From JBBQNJ01 sp038329845 (GTDB lineage Bacteria; Planctomycetota; Phycisphaerae; Tepidisphaerales; Tepidisphaeraceae): a stretch of DNA of 37,589 nucleotides. The notes beneath the pieces were generated by a model. The model did not search any database. It had not been told where the DNA came from and was given only the letters and a program-made list of their open reading frames with translations. The stretch lies in the NCBI GenBank assembly GCA_038329845.1, contig JBBQNJ010000049.1, forward strand, positions 1 to 37,589, read 5' to 3'. Shown piece by piece: positions 1 through 8,603 of the stretch. Each line of letters opens with the position of its first letter. Positions within the stretch are counted from its first letter, which is position 1. The translations under genes and the position numbers were made by a program.

Positions 1-187
1 GCGGTGCCCAGGTCTCGCAAACGGCGACGAACTCCCGGTGCTTCTCATCGAGCTCGCCCAACTCGTCTTCCAGCATCGGAAAGAGCCACGCCTGAATGCA
101 GTGCCACAGGTTGCCCAATTCCGCCAGTCCGCTGATGGTACGTCTCCCGGGTTGCGGATGTCTAGCACCCGAGGACAGAATTGTACC
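1..187 (-). pseudogene. Transposase N-terminal fragment, runs off the left edge
   Basis: Reading leftwards on the minus strand, the frame opens after a TAG at 190-188 and stays open to the window edge (62 codons). The visible peptide contains LAELGNLWHCIQAWLFPMLE followed by DELGELDEKHREFVAVCE. This resembles the N-terminal helical region of IS5/IS1182-type DDE transposases common in planctomycetes (W-x-x-I-Q-x-x-L-x-P-x-L-E-x-E-L-G-x-L). No ATG, GTG or TTG lies between the upstream stop and the conserved stretch, so the copy is probably truncated or degraded at its 5' end. The rest of the gene is outside the window. The family call is from memory of the motif only. Confidence 0.4.
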
Positions 188-238
188 CTAATTTATACAG
201 CATAACTACTTTAAACACAATAATTGACAGATATTATA

Positions 239-251
239 GGGGGGGGGGGGG
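239..251. repeat. Homopolymer of 13 G
   Basis: An uninterrupted run of thirteen G follows an AT-rich stretch (about 180-238) just upstream of the transposase fragment. It could mark an element boundary, be a slippage-prone tract, or be a sequencing or assembly artefact. No gene reads through it. Confidence 0.9.
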
Positions 252-918
252 TAAATCACTGGACGGATTGAGCGAAGTGCGGCACACTTTCAATCAGTCT
301 CAGGCAGGCTTTCTGAAGACGTGACGGCAAACGTTCCGCCAAACTTCGGGGGGTTTTGCAAGAGGCTCATTCAGTCGGGCAAAGGCTGAGTTCAACCGTC
401 CGCCTACGCGGTCATCCACGCAAGCAGCCGAAATGAGAAATGCCCCCTCTTTCCCGCACAACGCGAGGCCTCGCAACGCAATACGCGCCAGCAGATTAGC
501 AACCGTCGCCCGAAAGCGCAAGGCATCTGCAATGTCGGATTGCGCTACATGCATTTGCCCTGGGCGCATACCGCTCGCAGGCCATATTGTGACCATCCGC
601 TGGGAGAAAACCGGGAAATCCCGCGGGTTCCGAGCCGTTGCGGATGTCTCACTGGAGGCCGCGAGCGGCGTAACCCACCGACGAGATTCCCCACGGCGAT
701 GACGCGTTTATCGGACGGGCGATCCATGCCCATCGCCGACAAAACTGAAATTACGTTTTTCGCGGGGGCGATGGTGTTGTATACTGGCTTCTCCCGCGAC
801 CAGCCTGTCGCGGGGGGAGGCAAGCGCGTGCGAAGCCTGCGGATCGTCGAAATGGCGGTTCGCCGACCTGGCGCGCGATTGAACGTGGCGGAACGGACTT
901 TGGCAGCACCCGGGATTT
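252..918. other. Intergenic region without a convincing gene
   Basis: Several overlapping frames of 90-190 codons are open here on both strands, as expected in GC-rich DNA. None has a ribosome binding site or recognisable motifs. The minus-strand frame 300-596 (98 codons, with an Ala/Arg/Leu-rich middle) is the least unlikely, but I do not recognise it and would not annotate it. The region could hold decayed mobile-element sequence between the transposase fragment and the FHA gene. Confidence 0.5.
780..816 (+). promoter_or_regulatory. Possible -10 box and leader hairpin upstream of the FHA gene
   Basis: TATACT at 780-785 is a fair -10 box, but no good -35 lies at the usual distance (T-rich sequence at 755-760). 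Directly after it, CTCCCGCGAC (791-800) pairs with GTCGCGGGGG (807-816) across a 6-nt loop, giving a 10-bp stem with one G-T pair. If transcription starts here, the FHA message would have a leader of about 130 nt with this hairpin at its 5' end. Confidence 0.25.
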
Positions 919-921
919 TTG

Positions 922-3900
922 ATGCCTGCACCACGATCACCGTCCAGCAAGTACACACCGGCCGGACCGGCACTGGTCCCTTCGGGGCGGTTCCGGGGCA
1001 AGCCGCCGGTTGGCGTCAGCCGCGCAGTCCTGGTCATTGGCTCCAAGCCGCAGGTCCACCTGCAACTGCTTTCCGATCAGGTCTCGCAGAATCACGCCCT
1101 GCTGCTCCAGGATGAGGACGGCGGCTTCTACATTCGCGATTTGGGGAGCCGCGCCCACGTGCTGGTGAATGACAAACCGGTGCTCGAGGCGGACCTGCGC
1201 CACAACGACAAGATCCAGATCGGCCCGTTCACTTTCCGGCTGTCAGCGCTGACCGGCGCCTCCTCCCCGACGGCGCCGCCACGACGACGCGCCGTCGCCC
1301 CCGAGCACATCCCGGCCCTCGAGGTCGCCGGCGAGGACATCCCGCTGCGGATCGACCAGCGCGTGTTCGTCATCGGCCGCAAGAGCCAGTCGGATGCCCC
1401 GCTGATCGAAGAGAGCGTCTCGACCATCCATGCCGTCATTTTCCTGCTCAACGGAAAATACTTCATCCGCGACCTCGGTTCGCGCACCGGCACATTCGTC
1501 AACGGTGCGGCGATCCGACAAGTGGAACTGCGCTTCGGCGATCATATCCGCATCGGCCAGACGGACATGCGATTTGCCGTCTCCGAAGGCCATGCGGTCT
1601 CGGCCGTGCCTGATGATGATCTGGAAAATCTGGTGGGCACCGCGGCGTTGGCGCCGGATGCGGAGGTGCCCGGCCTCGAACCGATCGAATCGCCGCCGCC
1701 GATGGATTTAAGCGAGCCGGGCGAGAGCCGAATCCCGCTGGCGATCGAGCCGGAGGCACCGGCCGCCGCGGCCGCGATTTCCGGCGACGACGAGCCGGCA
1801 GGCACGGCACCTGGCGAAGCGGAAAGCGATTCGGACCTGAGCGATACCCAGGCCATGGCGCGGGAGGCGCTGGAACGCGATATGCCGCGCGAGCTTCCGG
1901 CGATTTCGCCGGCCTTGGCCGAGCCGGACGCGGTCGAATCGGTCGATTCCGAGATCGAAGCGGCCGTGGCCGGGGAAGGTGCGCCGTCGCAGAGCCAGGC
2001 CAACGAGCCGGAAGGTGTTTCTTCGCCGGAACCTTCCGAGCCGCCTGCCGAAGAAGTACAAGAGATCGAATCGGCGCCGGAATCGCAAGGCGCCGAGCAG
2101 GCCCGGCCCGCCGAGCCGGATCAATCCCCGCAATCCGAGATGGAACCGGCGCCGCGACCGCGGCGCGGCTGGCGTGGGATGAGCGGCGTCGCGGCGGCGG
2201 CCGGTGTCGTCGGCATCGCCGGCGCTGCAGCAGAATCGGCGCTGACACCGATCGACCTGGTGGATTCGCCCGCCGAACCGGCCTCACGTGAAGCCGAACC
2301 GGCAGCGCCGCCGACTGCCGAACCCTCCGTGGCGGCCACGACGTCCGTCGAAGATGTCGCAACGCCGACTGAACAGGCCTCCACGACCCGTGATTTTGAA
2401 CCGGCTGACGCCGAAGCCCGAGCGGCTGACGCCGAAGCGCTGGCGGCTGACGCCGAAGTCGAGACGCCCGACGTCGAAGCCGAGACGCCCAACGTCGAAG
2501 TCGAGGATGCTGTGGGCGAAGCCGAAGCTGCCGAAGGCGAGGCCCCCGACGGCGAAGCCGAAGCAAGCAACGCCGAGGATGAGGCCGCTGAACCGGCCGA
2601 GCCTCCGGCGAGCGAAGCGGTAATTCCATTTTTCGAGCCGGACACCACCGAATCGACCGCACCATCGTCCGAGTCGCCCGAAGCCGAAGCAGCCGAATCG
2701 GCACCTGACGATCGGCTCGCCGAGACGCCGGTGGACGAGCCGGCACCCGCGATCGACCAGTTGATCCCGTCCGATGAGGAACACGACTATCTCCCGGCCG
2801 ACTTGCAGATGGGCGGTGCGGCGGGATCAACCCAGAGTGCACCCGAGGCCTCCGATGCCCTGCCCCTGGCGGAAAACGACGATGAGATGGCAGCGCCACA
2901 CGCCTCGGGCGGGGCGGACGATGAGCATGAACTGGGCGGGATTTTTAAGATTCGTGGAGAAGGAGCCAAGTCGGAGGAAATCCTCGAACCGACTCAGCCG
3001 ACGCCCGACTCGGCCCTGGACCTGGAAGAAGCCGCCGAGTCGGCGGGCCAGGTTGTGACCTCGGCCGATGCCGTGGAGATGAGCGACACGAGTTTCGGGC
3101 GGATGGTCGAGGGTTTCACCGGCGAACAAACCGGAACTCCTGTCGAAGCCGATCGCCCCGGTACTTCCGGCGAATCGCCCGAGGAGATCGAACGAGCGGC
3201 GCCCTTCCAAACCGGGGTGGCGGACAAGGTCGAATCGCCGTCCAGCGAACCGGCCTCCGTTGCCGAAGAATTGCGATCCGGTGAACCGGCGGAAGTTGAG
3301 CCATTGTCGTCCGATCCGCAAGGCTCGAGCGATTCAGCCCCCGACCGCGCCGAGCCGCCGCACGACCCGCGCGAGGCCTCATCCCCAAGCGATGCCGCCG
3401 GCGAAATGGCACGCGACACCCAGGCGGGCGACCTCGATGCCTTGGACATCGACATCGCTCGCCTCGGCCTCTACGACGAGCTGGACGCCGGCGACATCGA
3501 CGCGGCGGCGAAGATGTTCGGCGAACTGCCCGAACCGTTGACCCCCCCGGCCGCCGATCAGGTCAATGAGGCGATCGCCGCCCACCCCGACGATGCCGAG
3601 CCGCCCGAGCTCACCGCAGAAGATGAAACCCTTTCGGTCGATGTCGAAGCGATCGGCGCGGAAGATGAATCGGAAATCCCCACGGCCGAGGAACCGGCGG
3701 CGAGGGGTGCCTCGACGTCCGCGCCAGGGGATACAGCGCGGGGTGAACAGGAGCCCGACGAGCAAGCGACATCGCCGGACGAGGCGTTTCGTTTACAAGC
3801 GGCCCAGCCCGACAAGGCGCAGCCGGACGACACTCAAGCGAACGACGCGCAGCCGGATGTTGCGCAGGCGGATGGTGCGCTCGCGAACGACGCGCAGGCG

Positions 3901-6783
3901 GAGGAGGCACAGCCGGATGGTGCGCTCGCGAACGACGCGCAGGCGGAGGAGGCACAGCCCGACAAGGCGCTGGCGAACGACGTGCAGGCGGACGAACTTG
4001 TGGACATGACCGACCTGGAGCCAGAGGCTCCATTAGGCCCGGCCGCCGGAGCGATCACCGCCGAGGCGATCGCCGCGGGAATCTTGCCGAACATGCCGAT
4101 TGCCGCCACGTTCAGCGACGATGTCGAGCCGGCGGATGTGGAAGAACCCGTTCCCGCCGCATCCGACGCCAAGACTGCCGACGAAGAATCGCGCCAGCCC
4201 GACGCGGCGGTCGCCAGCGCGAAACCGGCGGGCGATGAACGCGGGAAAACCGAACCGTCGACCGGCGAGGCCGACGCCGAGAATCTCGAGCAAGCCCTGC
4301 CCGACGATGCGATTGCCGGCGACGATCCCGGCGCGTTCTCGGCCGAGCCCCCGGCGATCGAATTGATCGCCGAAGCCCAGACCGCCGGCTCGGCGATCCT
4401 CGACATCGGCGTGGACGATGCCCCGTCGTATCTCGATACCGCCCCCGCCGGTGCCGCCGAGGTGCAGGCCGAGCCGGCGGCGGTGACGCCTCCGGACGAA
4501 CCGCTGAGCGCTACCAGTGACATGGCGTCATTGACTGTCGGCGTTGACAGGTCCAGCGCCAACAACGGCGGCGCTGACGGTGGTGAGATCGGCGACTCGG
4601 ACGGCGGGTTGCTTTTGGGTGAACTCGAGGGCGATGAGTCAAACGGCCAGTTCGGCCTCGGTGCCAATCAATGGGGCTTTCTCGGGGGGCTTCCGCTGGA
4701 ACTTCCCCCCGCGCCGGCCCCGCCGCCGACGTTCGGTCGGGTGGGCGTGAGCTTTGGCGATCGGGATCCGCTGATGCGGCCCCGCGGCGGGGTGATCTCC
4801 GCGCCGCTCTCACCGCCGCTGACAGCGCCGGATGAGCGCGGGATGGCGGCATCGCCTTCGTCGACCGCTTACGAAGCCGCAGCGCCTACCCCGACGGCGC
4901 GCTCGGCGCCGCCGAGGCCGCCATCCGCGCAGGAACCATCGCCGCCCGACGCAGCTTCATCCACTCAAGACATCGTGGCGACCGGCGACATCGGCATGGC
5001 CGAGGACGTCGCGCCGAGCGACGACATTTCGCTGACCGACGACATTTCCAGGCCCGCCGAGAGACCGGAACCGTCGATCGAGCCTGCGTCCGAAGAGGCG
5101 GTGCCCGCAGAGCCTGCGACCGAAGAAGCGGCGACCGAGTTGGATGAAACGCGGCCCGAGCCGACGTCGCCGGTGGCCGCGCCCGCAGCGCCGCGCCCGC
5201 AGCGCACGCCGCCGCCGGCCCGGGGGCGCTCGCAGGGGCGGCCTCAGCCGCTCGAGTCGATCGCCGTTCCCTCGCCGGAACTGGCCAACATGGCCGGCTA
5301 TGGTGCCGGGGCATTCGCGGGACTGACGGCGCCGGTGGATGTGTTTTCACAAATGCCCGCCGCCCCGATCGGCGATCCGTTCTTCGGTTCGGGCGTGGTG
5401 ATGCGGGCGGGGGAATCTGATGCCGCCGAGCCGGGTTCTGAATTGCCGACGTTGCTGCCCAAACGTCCTAAGGGACGGGTGGCGATCTCGCCGCAGTCGA
5501 TGACGCATGCCGCGGGGCCGGTGCGAATCGTTGGCCCGGCAGCGCCCGCCGCGGCCCGCTCGGTGCCTGGCAAGCCTGCGTTGCCGAACATCCCCTCGGC
5601 GCCCTCGATGCGCGTTCGCCGCCGGCGATTTTCTCGCGGCCTGGTGGTCTGGGCGCTGCTTGGCGGGATGCTTGCGTCGATGATCGCGGCGGTCGCGCTG
5701 GTGCAGCGGGCATTCGCGCCGCGTTCGCAGATCACCGCCGAACTTCATTATCCGAAGTTCGCCAATCTCACTCCATCCGTTCAGCAGCAGATTGCCGAGG
5801 ACCAGCTCAAGGCCCTTCGCTCCGAAGAAGTGCGGATCAAGGCGCGCAATGATTTCGCCAAGCGTTCGGACCTGAACAAAGGATTCCTGCAGTCTCCCGA
5901 AGCCTACGCGCAGGTGATGGCCGATGCCCAGTGGCCCGACAAATCCAAGGGAACCTTGGTGCTGGTTCGCAACGAGGCATCGCCCGAGGACGGCGCGCGG
6001 ATCGAGTCGGTATTGCGCGGGCTATACAGCTTCAATGCCGCGCGGGTCGAGTCCAACGAGTCTCTCGAGCGCGCGATCGCCCGCATGGAAAACGACCTCA
6101 AGCGTCTCCAGGAGCGCATCGATGCCAATGACCGAGCCCTGCGCGATCGCGGCGCCGCCACCCGCGAACTGGGGCAATTGCAGGTCCAGGAACAGTCGAT
6201 GTCGCTCGAGTTGGCGAAGTTGAACGAGAGGTATTCCGCCGCCACCGACGCCAAGAAGAACGCCGAATCGGAGCTGAGTCTTTCGCAGCGGCAAGGCGAG
6301 GGCGCCGGCGCCCAGGCGGCCAAGCGGGCCGTTGCCGAACAGGCCCGCGCCGCCGAGGAGCAGGCCCGGTCTGAATACCAGGCTCGTCGGGATCAGCTCG
6401 ATGCGCTGCGATCGCAGATTTCCGCGGCCCGCGCCGCCGTCGAGAGCGGCGATGAACTCGCCGGCGATCAGGCGCAGTTCAAGCGGCAACTGCGTGATCT
6501 GGCCAACGACATCGCGCGCAAGAAGCAGGAGCTTCGCGATACATGGTCGGTCCAACTGCCCGCCGCCGAAGATGTTCAGTCCAGCATCGAGCCGGATCGA
6601 CGCCCCATGTACACGCTGATCGCGCTGGCCACCGTGCTGGTGATCTTCGGAATCGCGCTGGTGATGGCGCTTCGCGCCGGCGGTTCACCGCCGCCGACCG
6701 CCCCCTCCCGCCCCGCCCCGCGCCCGATCCCCGTCGAGGAAATTCCCGAAGAATCAGCCGCGGACCAGGAAGCGGAAAAATAA
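922..6783 (+). CDS. Giant tandem-FHA protein with acidic linker and co-polymerase-like membrane module
   Basis: 1953 residues. ATG 922 is chosen over a TTG one codon earlier; there is no clear Shine-Dalgarno. FHA domain 1 (about 34-109) keeps the Ser...His pair (VSQNHA) but has GS where most FHA domains have GR. FHA domain 2 (about 132-219) has GRKSQSD, VSTIHA and DLGSRTGTFVNG and looks able to bind phosphothreonine. Residues about 222-1555 are Ala/Glu/Pro/Asp-rich and presumably disordered, with short tandem repeats and a weakly hydrophobic Ala/Gly stretch near 420-440. RRRRFSRG precedes membrane helix 1 (about 1574-1594). Then comes a domain of about 120 residues, a long coiled coil (about 1718-1870), membrane helix 2 (about 1897-1917) and a Pro-rich tail. 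Two helices enclosing a periplasmic coiled coil is the layout of Wzz/GumC-type polysaccharide co-polymerases. Inferred role: an inner-membrane scaffold reading Ser/Thr phosphorylation, perhaps for envelope or polysaccharide assembly. The domains are clear; the function is not known. Confidence 0.85.
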   Translation: MPAPRSPSSKYTPAGPALVPSGRFRGKPPVGVSRAVLVIGSKPQVHLQLLSDQVSQNHALLLQDEDGGFYIRDLGSRAHVLVNDKPVLEADLRHNDKIQIGPFTFRLSALTGASSPTAPPRRRAVAPEHIPALEVAGEDIPLRIDQRVFVIGRKSQSDAPLIEESVSTIHAVIFLLNGKYFIRDLGSRTGTFVNGAAIRQVELRFGDHIRIGQTDMRFAVSEGHAVSAVPDDDLENLVGTAALAPDAEVPGLEPIESPPPMDLSEPGESRIPLAIEPEAPAAAAAISGDDEPAGTAPGEAESDSDLSDTQAMAREALERDMPRELPAISPALAEPDAVESVDSEIEAAVAGEGAPSQSQANEPEGVSSPEPSEPPAEEVQEIESAPESQGAEQARPAEPDQSPQSEMEPAPRPRRGWRGMSGVAAAAGVVGIAGAAAESALTPIDLVDSPAEPASREAEPAAPPTAEPSVAATTSVEDVATPTEQASTTRDFEPADAEARAADAEALAADAEVETPDVEAETPNVEVEDAVGEAEAAEGEAPDGEAEASNAEDEAAEPAEPPASEAVIPFFEPDTTESTAPSSESPEAEAAESAPDDRLAETPVDEPAPAIDQLIPSDEEHDYLPADLQMGGAAGSTQSAPEASDALPLAENDDEMAAPHASGGADDEHELGGIFKIRGEGAKSEEILEPTQPTPDSALDLEEAAESAGQVVTSADAVEMSDTSFGRMVEGFTGEQTGTPVEADRPGTSGESPEEIERAAPFQTGVADKVESPSSEPASVAEELRSGEPAEVEPLSSDPQGSSDSAPDRAEPPHDPREASSPSDAAGEMARDTQAGDLDALDIDIARLGLYDELDAGDIDAAAKMFGELPEPLTPPAADQVNEAIAAHPDDAEPPELTAEDETLSVDVEAIGAEDESEIPTAEEPAARGASTSAPGDTARGEQEPDEQATSPDEAFRLQAAQPDKAQPDDTQANDAQPDVAQADGALANDAQAEEAQPDGALANDAQAEEAQPDKALANDVQADELVDMTDLEPEAPLGPAAGAITAEAIAAGILPNMPIAATFSDDVEPADVEEPVPAASDAKTADEESRQPDAAVASAKPAGDERGKTEPSTGEADAENLEQALPDDAIAGDDPGAFSAEPPAIELIAEAQTAGSAILDIGVDDAPSYLDTAPAGAAEVQAEPAAVTPPDEPLSATSDMASLTVGVDRSSANNGGADGGEIGDSDGGLLLGELEGDESNGQFGLGANQWGFLGGLPLELPPAPAPPPTFGRVGVSFGDRDPLMRPRGGVISAPLSPPLTAPDERGMAASPSSTAYEAAAPTPTARSAPPRPPSAQEPSPPDAASSTQDIVATGDIGMAEDVAPSDDISLTDDISRPAERPEPSIEPASEEAVPAEPATEEAATELDETRPEPTSPVAAPAAPRPQRTPPPARGRSQGRPQPLESIAVPSPELANMAGYGAGAFAGLTAPVDVFSQMPAAPIGDPFFGSGVVMRAGESDAAEPGSELPTLLPKRPKGRVAISPQSMTHAAGPVRIVGPAAPAAARSVPGKPALPNIPSAPSMRVRRRRFSRGLVVWALLGGMLASMIAAVALVQRAFAPRSQITAELHYPKFANLTPSVQQQIAEDQLKALRSEEVRIKARNDFAKRSDLNKGFLQSPEAYAQVMADAQWPDKSKGTLVLVRNEASPEDGARIESVLRGLYSFNAARVESNESLERAIARMENDLKRLQERIDANDRALRDRGAATRELGQLQVQEQSMSLELAKLNERYSAATDAKKNAESELSLSQRQGEGAGAQAAKRAVAEQARAAEEQARSEYQARRDQLDALRSQISAARAAVESGDELAGDQAQFKRQLRDLANDIARKKQELRDTWSVQLPAAEDVQSSIEPDRRPMYTLIALATVLVIFGIALVMALRAGGSPPPTAPSRPAPRPIPVEEIPEESAADQEAEK
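2402..2502 (+). repeat. 21-bp period coding repeat in the FHA protein linker
   Basis: CGGCTGACGCCGAAG recurs at 2402, 2423 and 2444. Two further 21-bp units starting GAGACGCCC follow at 2461 and 2482. The period is a multiple of three, so the frame is kept, and the units encode ADAEARA-like and ETPDVEA-like heptads. The repeat contributes to the disordered acidic linker. Confidence 0.85.
3805..3996 (+). repeat. 45-bp tandem coding repeat in the FHA protein linker
   Basis: Two 45-bp units at 3871-3915 and 3916-3960 differ only at the last base, each encoding DGALANDAQAEEAQP. A diverged partial third unit follows (3961-3996, DKALANDVQADE). Related but degenerate AQPD/ANDAQPD motifs precede from about 3805. 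Near-identity at synonymous sites indicates recent duplication. The unit is a multiple of three, so copy-number change would not break the frame. Confidence 0.9.
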
Positions 6784-6802
6784 TGAAACGCGAAGTTTCG
6801 AA

Positions 6803-6913
6803 GGCACGAAGGAGTTTCAGTCCGGGTATCCTTTTGGGATTGCCAATTCCGAGATTTCTCGCATCGACGACTTGGGTGGATGCGAGAAGTGACGCCGAAT
6901 ATCTCTTCGTGCC
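6803..6913. terminator. Nested palindromes between convergent genes, probable terminator
   Basis: TTCTCGCATC (6856-6865) and GATGCGAGAA (6879-6888) form a 10-bp stem around a 13-nt loop. They are bracketed by an outer inverted repeat, GGCACGAAG (6803-6811) with CTTCGTGCC (6905-6913). The structure sits between the stops of two convergent genes, where a bidirectional terminator is expected. There is no T-run, so an intrinsic terminator of the classical kind is not certain. The outer repeat may be a dispersed intergenic element. Confidence 0.5.
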
Positions 6914-6944
6914 ATTCACCGCTTTGTGGTAGGAATTTCTCATC

Positions 6945-8561
6945 TCAGCAGGACGACGTCTGCTCCCCTTTGACGATCAACTCCGCCCAGACCAGGTGGC
7001 CCGGGACCGGATCCGTCTGGACTTCAACGATGTTCACATCGTCGTGCGCCTGCTCCAGCGTCACCGCCCAGGTTCGCGCCTGGCTCACCACCGGGGGCAG
7101 ATCGACATGCAAACTCGACCCCTCATGTATGACCGGATCGCCCGGGAGATCCCGCGGCAGGGCGTCGTCGAGCCGGTGTCCGTTCAGCCAGACCCGGATG
7201 CTCGAGTCGTTCAGCGCCGGCGTTTGCGAATCGAACCCCAGGCGCAGAATCATTCCTGAGTGAACTGGCGCCGGTCCCAGCACCAGCCGCAGCGCGATCG
7301 CCTGGCCGATGCGGTTGAAGTCGTTGAGCTGGCGCGGCCGGGTGAGTGGCTGCGGGACGCAACTCACCGGCTCGACGCCCGGCGCCGTCACCTGGTGATA
7401 GCTGATCGCATGGCGGCGGCGCCGCTCGCGCAGGGTCTGGAGGTCGCCGCAGGTATTGAGCATCGTCTGGAGGATCCCGGGAAACCGGCGTTCACTGAGC
7501 GTATCCCGCGGACCTTCCCGGTAACACTCGTTGAACAAATACACCCCATCGGCACCGCGGTGCAGCATCGCAGCGCACTGCCCGAATAACAGATCGTAAT
7601 CGACCACGCGCCCGGCATTGCCGAAAACCGGGGCCGCGTGCGTAACGCTGTCGGCCTGGCCCAGCAGGCGCACACCATCGCCCAGCAGCGCCCGCCACAG
7701 TTCGACATCGAGGTCATACAGCGCCTGACTGAGAAACGTCGCGGCGGTCACCTGGTCGATGAGTCTTTCCTTCGCCCAGCGAACCACGTCATATCCCCAG
7801 GCCATGGCCGCGGCAGGATCGACCGGAAGACGCACGCCAAGCTTCAGCCCGGGGCGCCTGGCATCGAGCAGCTTGCGGGTGCGGCGCATCACCTCGGTAA
7901 GCCGATCGGCGTTGCACTTCTCGTGGCCCGGTCGAAAATGTTTGACCCATCGCACCCAGTCCAGCTCGATCCCGTCAACGTCATATCGCCCGATCACTTC
8001 GTCGATCAGCCGCATATGATGTTCGACCACTTCATCGCGCCCATAGTCCAGCGCCCCTTCCCACCACCCTTCCGAGCGGTAGTCGATCCGTCGAAGATCC
8101 GGGCGACTTCGCCACAGGTCGCTGTGCCAGAACGAGGCCTCATCATCGTTGTGATGGCAATCGTTCATGCGCACACTCAGCCACCCCTCGATCCCATGAT
8201 GCTTGCAACGGTCGAGCCAGACCTGGGGATGATCGATCCCGCGCTCCTTGAGCAGCCAAAGATTGTGGATCCATCGCCGCCCGCGCTGTCCGTGTTCCAT
8301 CGTCCGCGCCCGCGGCGACAGCGATCGCAGCAGGGGCTGATCGTCCGGTCCATCCGGCTGATAGCCGTCGAAAAGCGGTTGCCAAACGCGGCTGTCGAAC
8401 AGCGCCCGCTGCACGTTCACGCAAAACAGCACCGCCGCGACCTGGGTATCGGCGGCATAGGTGTCCACCAAGCGGTTCAAGCCCGCCACGGTCATGTCCT
8501 CCTCATCGCGGTAATCGTAGAAATGCGCGTTGTCTTCGTTGATATGGATGCGCCGCGTCAT
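6945..8561 (-). CDS. TIM-barrel glycoside-hydrolase-like protein
   Basis: 538 residues, soluble, no signal peptide. The ATG start has only a weak upstream purine stretch. Features include WLSVRMND (about 127-134) and DVDGIELDWVRW (about 194-205), a typical end of a beta strand in family-10-like (GHL10-type) TIM barrels, with E199 and D201 as candidate active-site acids. The last 100 or so residues look like a beta-rich accessory domain. It is the third gene of a minus-strand operon, 42 bp downstream of the sugar kinase, so it plausibly cleaves a glycoside whose sugar is then phosphorylated. Without a secretion signal its substrate would be cytoplasmic. The exact family and substrate are not recognised. 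Confidence 0.65.
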   Translation of the reverse strand: MTRRIHINEDNAHFYDYRDEEDMTVAGLNRLVDTYAADTQVAAVLFCVNVQRALFDSRVWQPLFDGYQPDGPDDQPLLRSLSPRARTMEHGQRGRRWIHNLWLLKERGIDHPQVWLDRCKHHGIEGWLSVRMNDCHHNDDEASFWHSDLWRSRPDLRRIDYRSEGWWEGALDYGRDEVVEHHMRLIDEVIGRYDVDGIELDWVRWVKHFRPGHEKCNADRLTEVMRRTRKLLDARRPGLKLGVRLPVDPAAAMAWGYDVVRWAKERLIDQVTAATFLSQALYDLDVELWRALLGDGVRLLGQADSVTHAAPVFGNAGRVVDYDLLFGQCAAMLHRGADGVYLFNECYREGPRDTLSERRFPGILQTMLNTCGDLQTLRERRRRHAISYHQVTAPGVEPVSCVPQPLTRPRQLNDFNRIGQAIALRLVLGPAPVHSGMILRLGFDSQTPALNDSSIRVWLNGHRLDDALPRDLPGDPVIHEGSSLHVDLPPVVSQARTWAVTLEQAHDDVNIVEVQTDPVPGHLVWAELIVKGEQTSSC

Positions 8562-8603
8562 GGCCGCACTCTATCCAAGCCAGGCAGCAGGGGAAATCCC
8601 GGT

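Noticed and set aside
300..596. 98-codon minus-strand frame in the left gap
   Set aside because: No Shine-Dalgarno, no recognisable motif, and competing open frames in the same region.
151..649. 13-bp direct repeat GTTGCGGATGTCT at 151 and 637
   Set aside because: A match of this length is expected by chance in a GC-rich window of this size.
1499..2899. Long minus-strand open frame (466 codons) opposite the FHA gene
   Set aside because: Arg/Pro-rich shadow of the repetitive GC-rich linker, with no motif or ribosome binding site.
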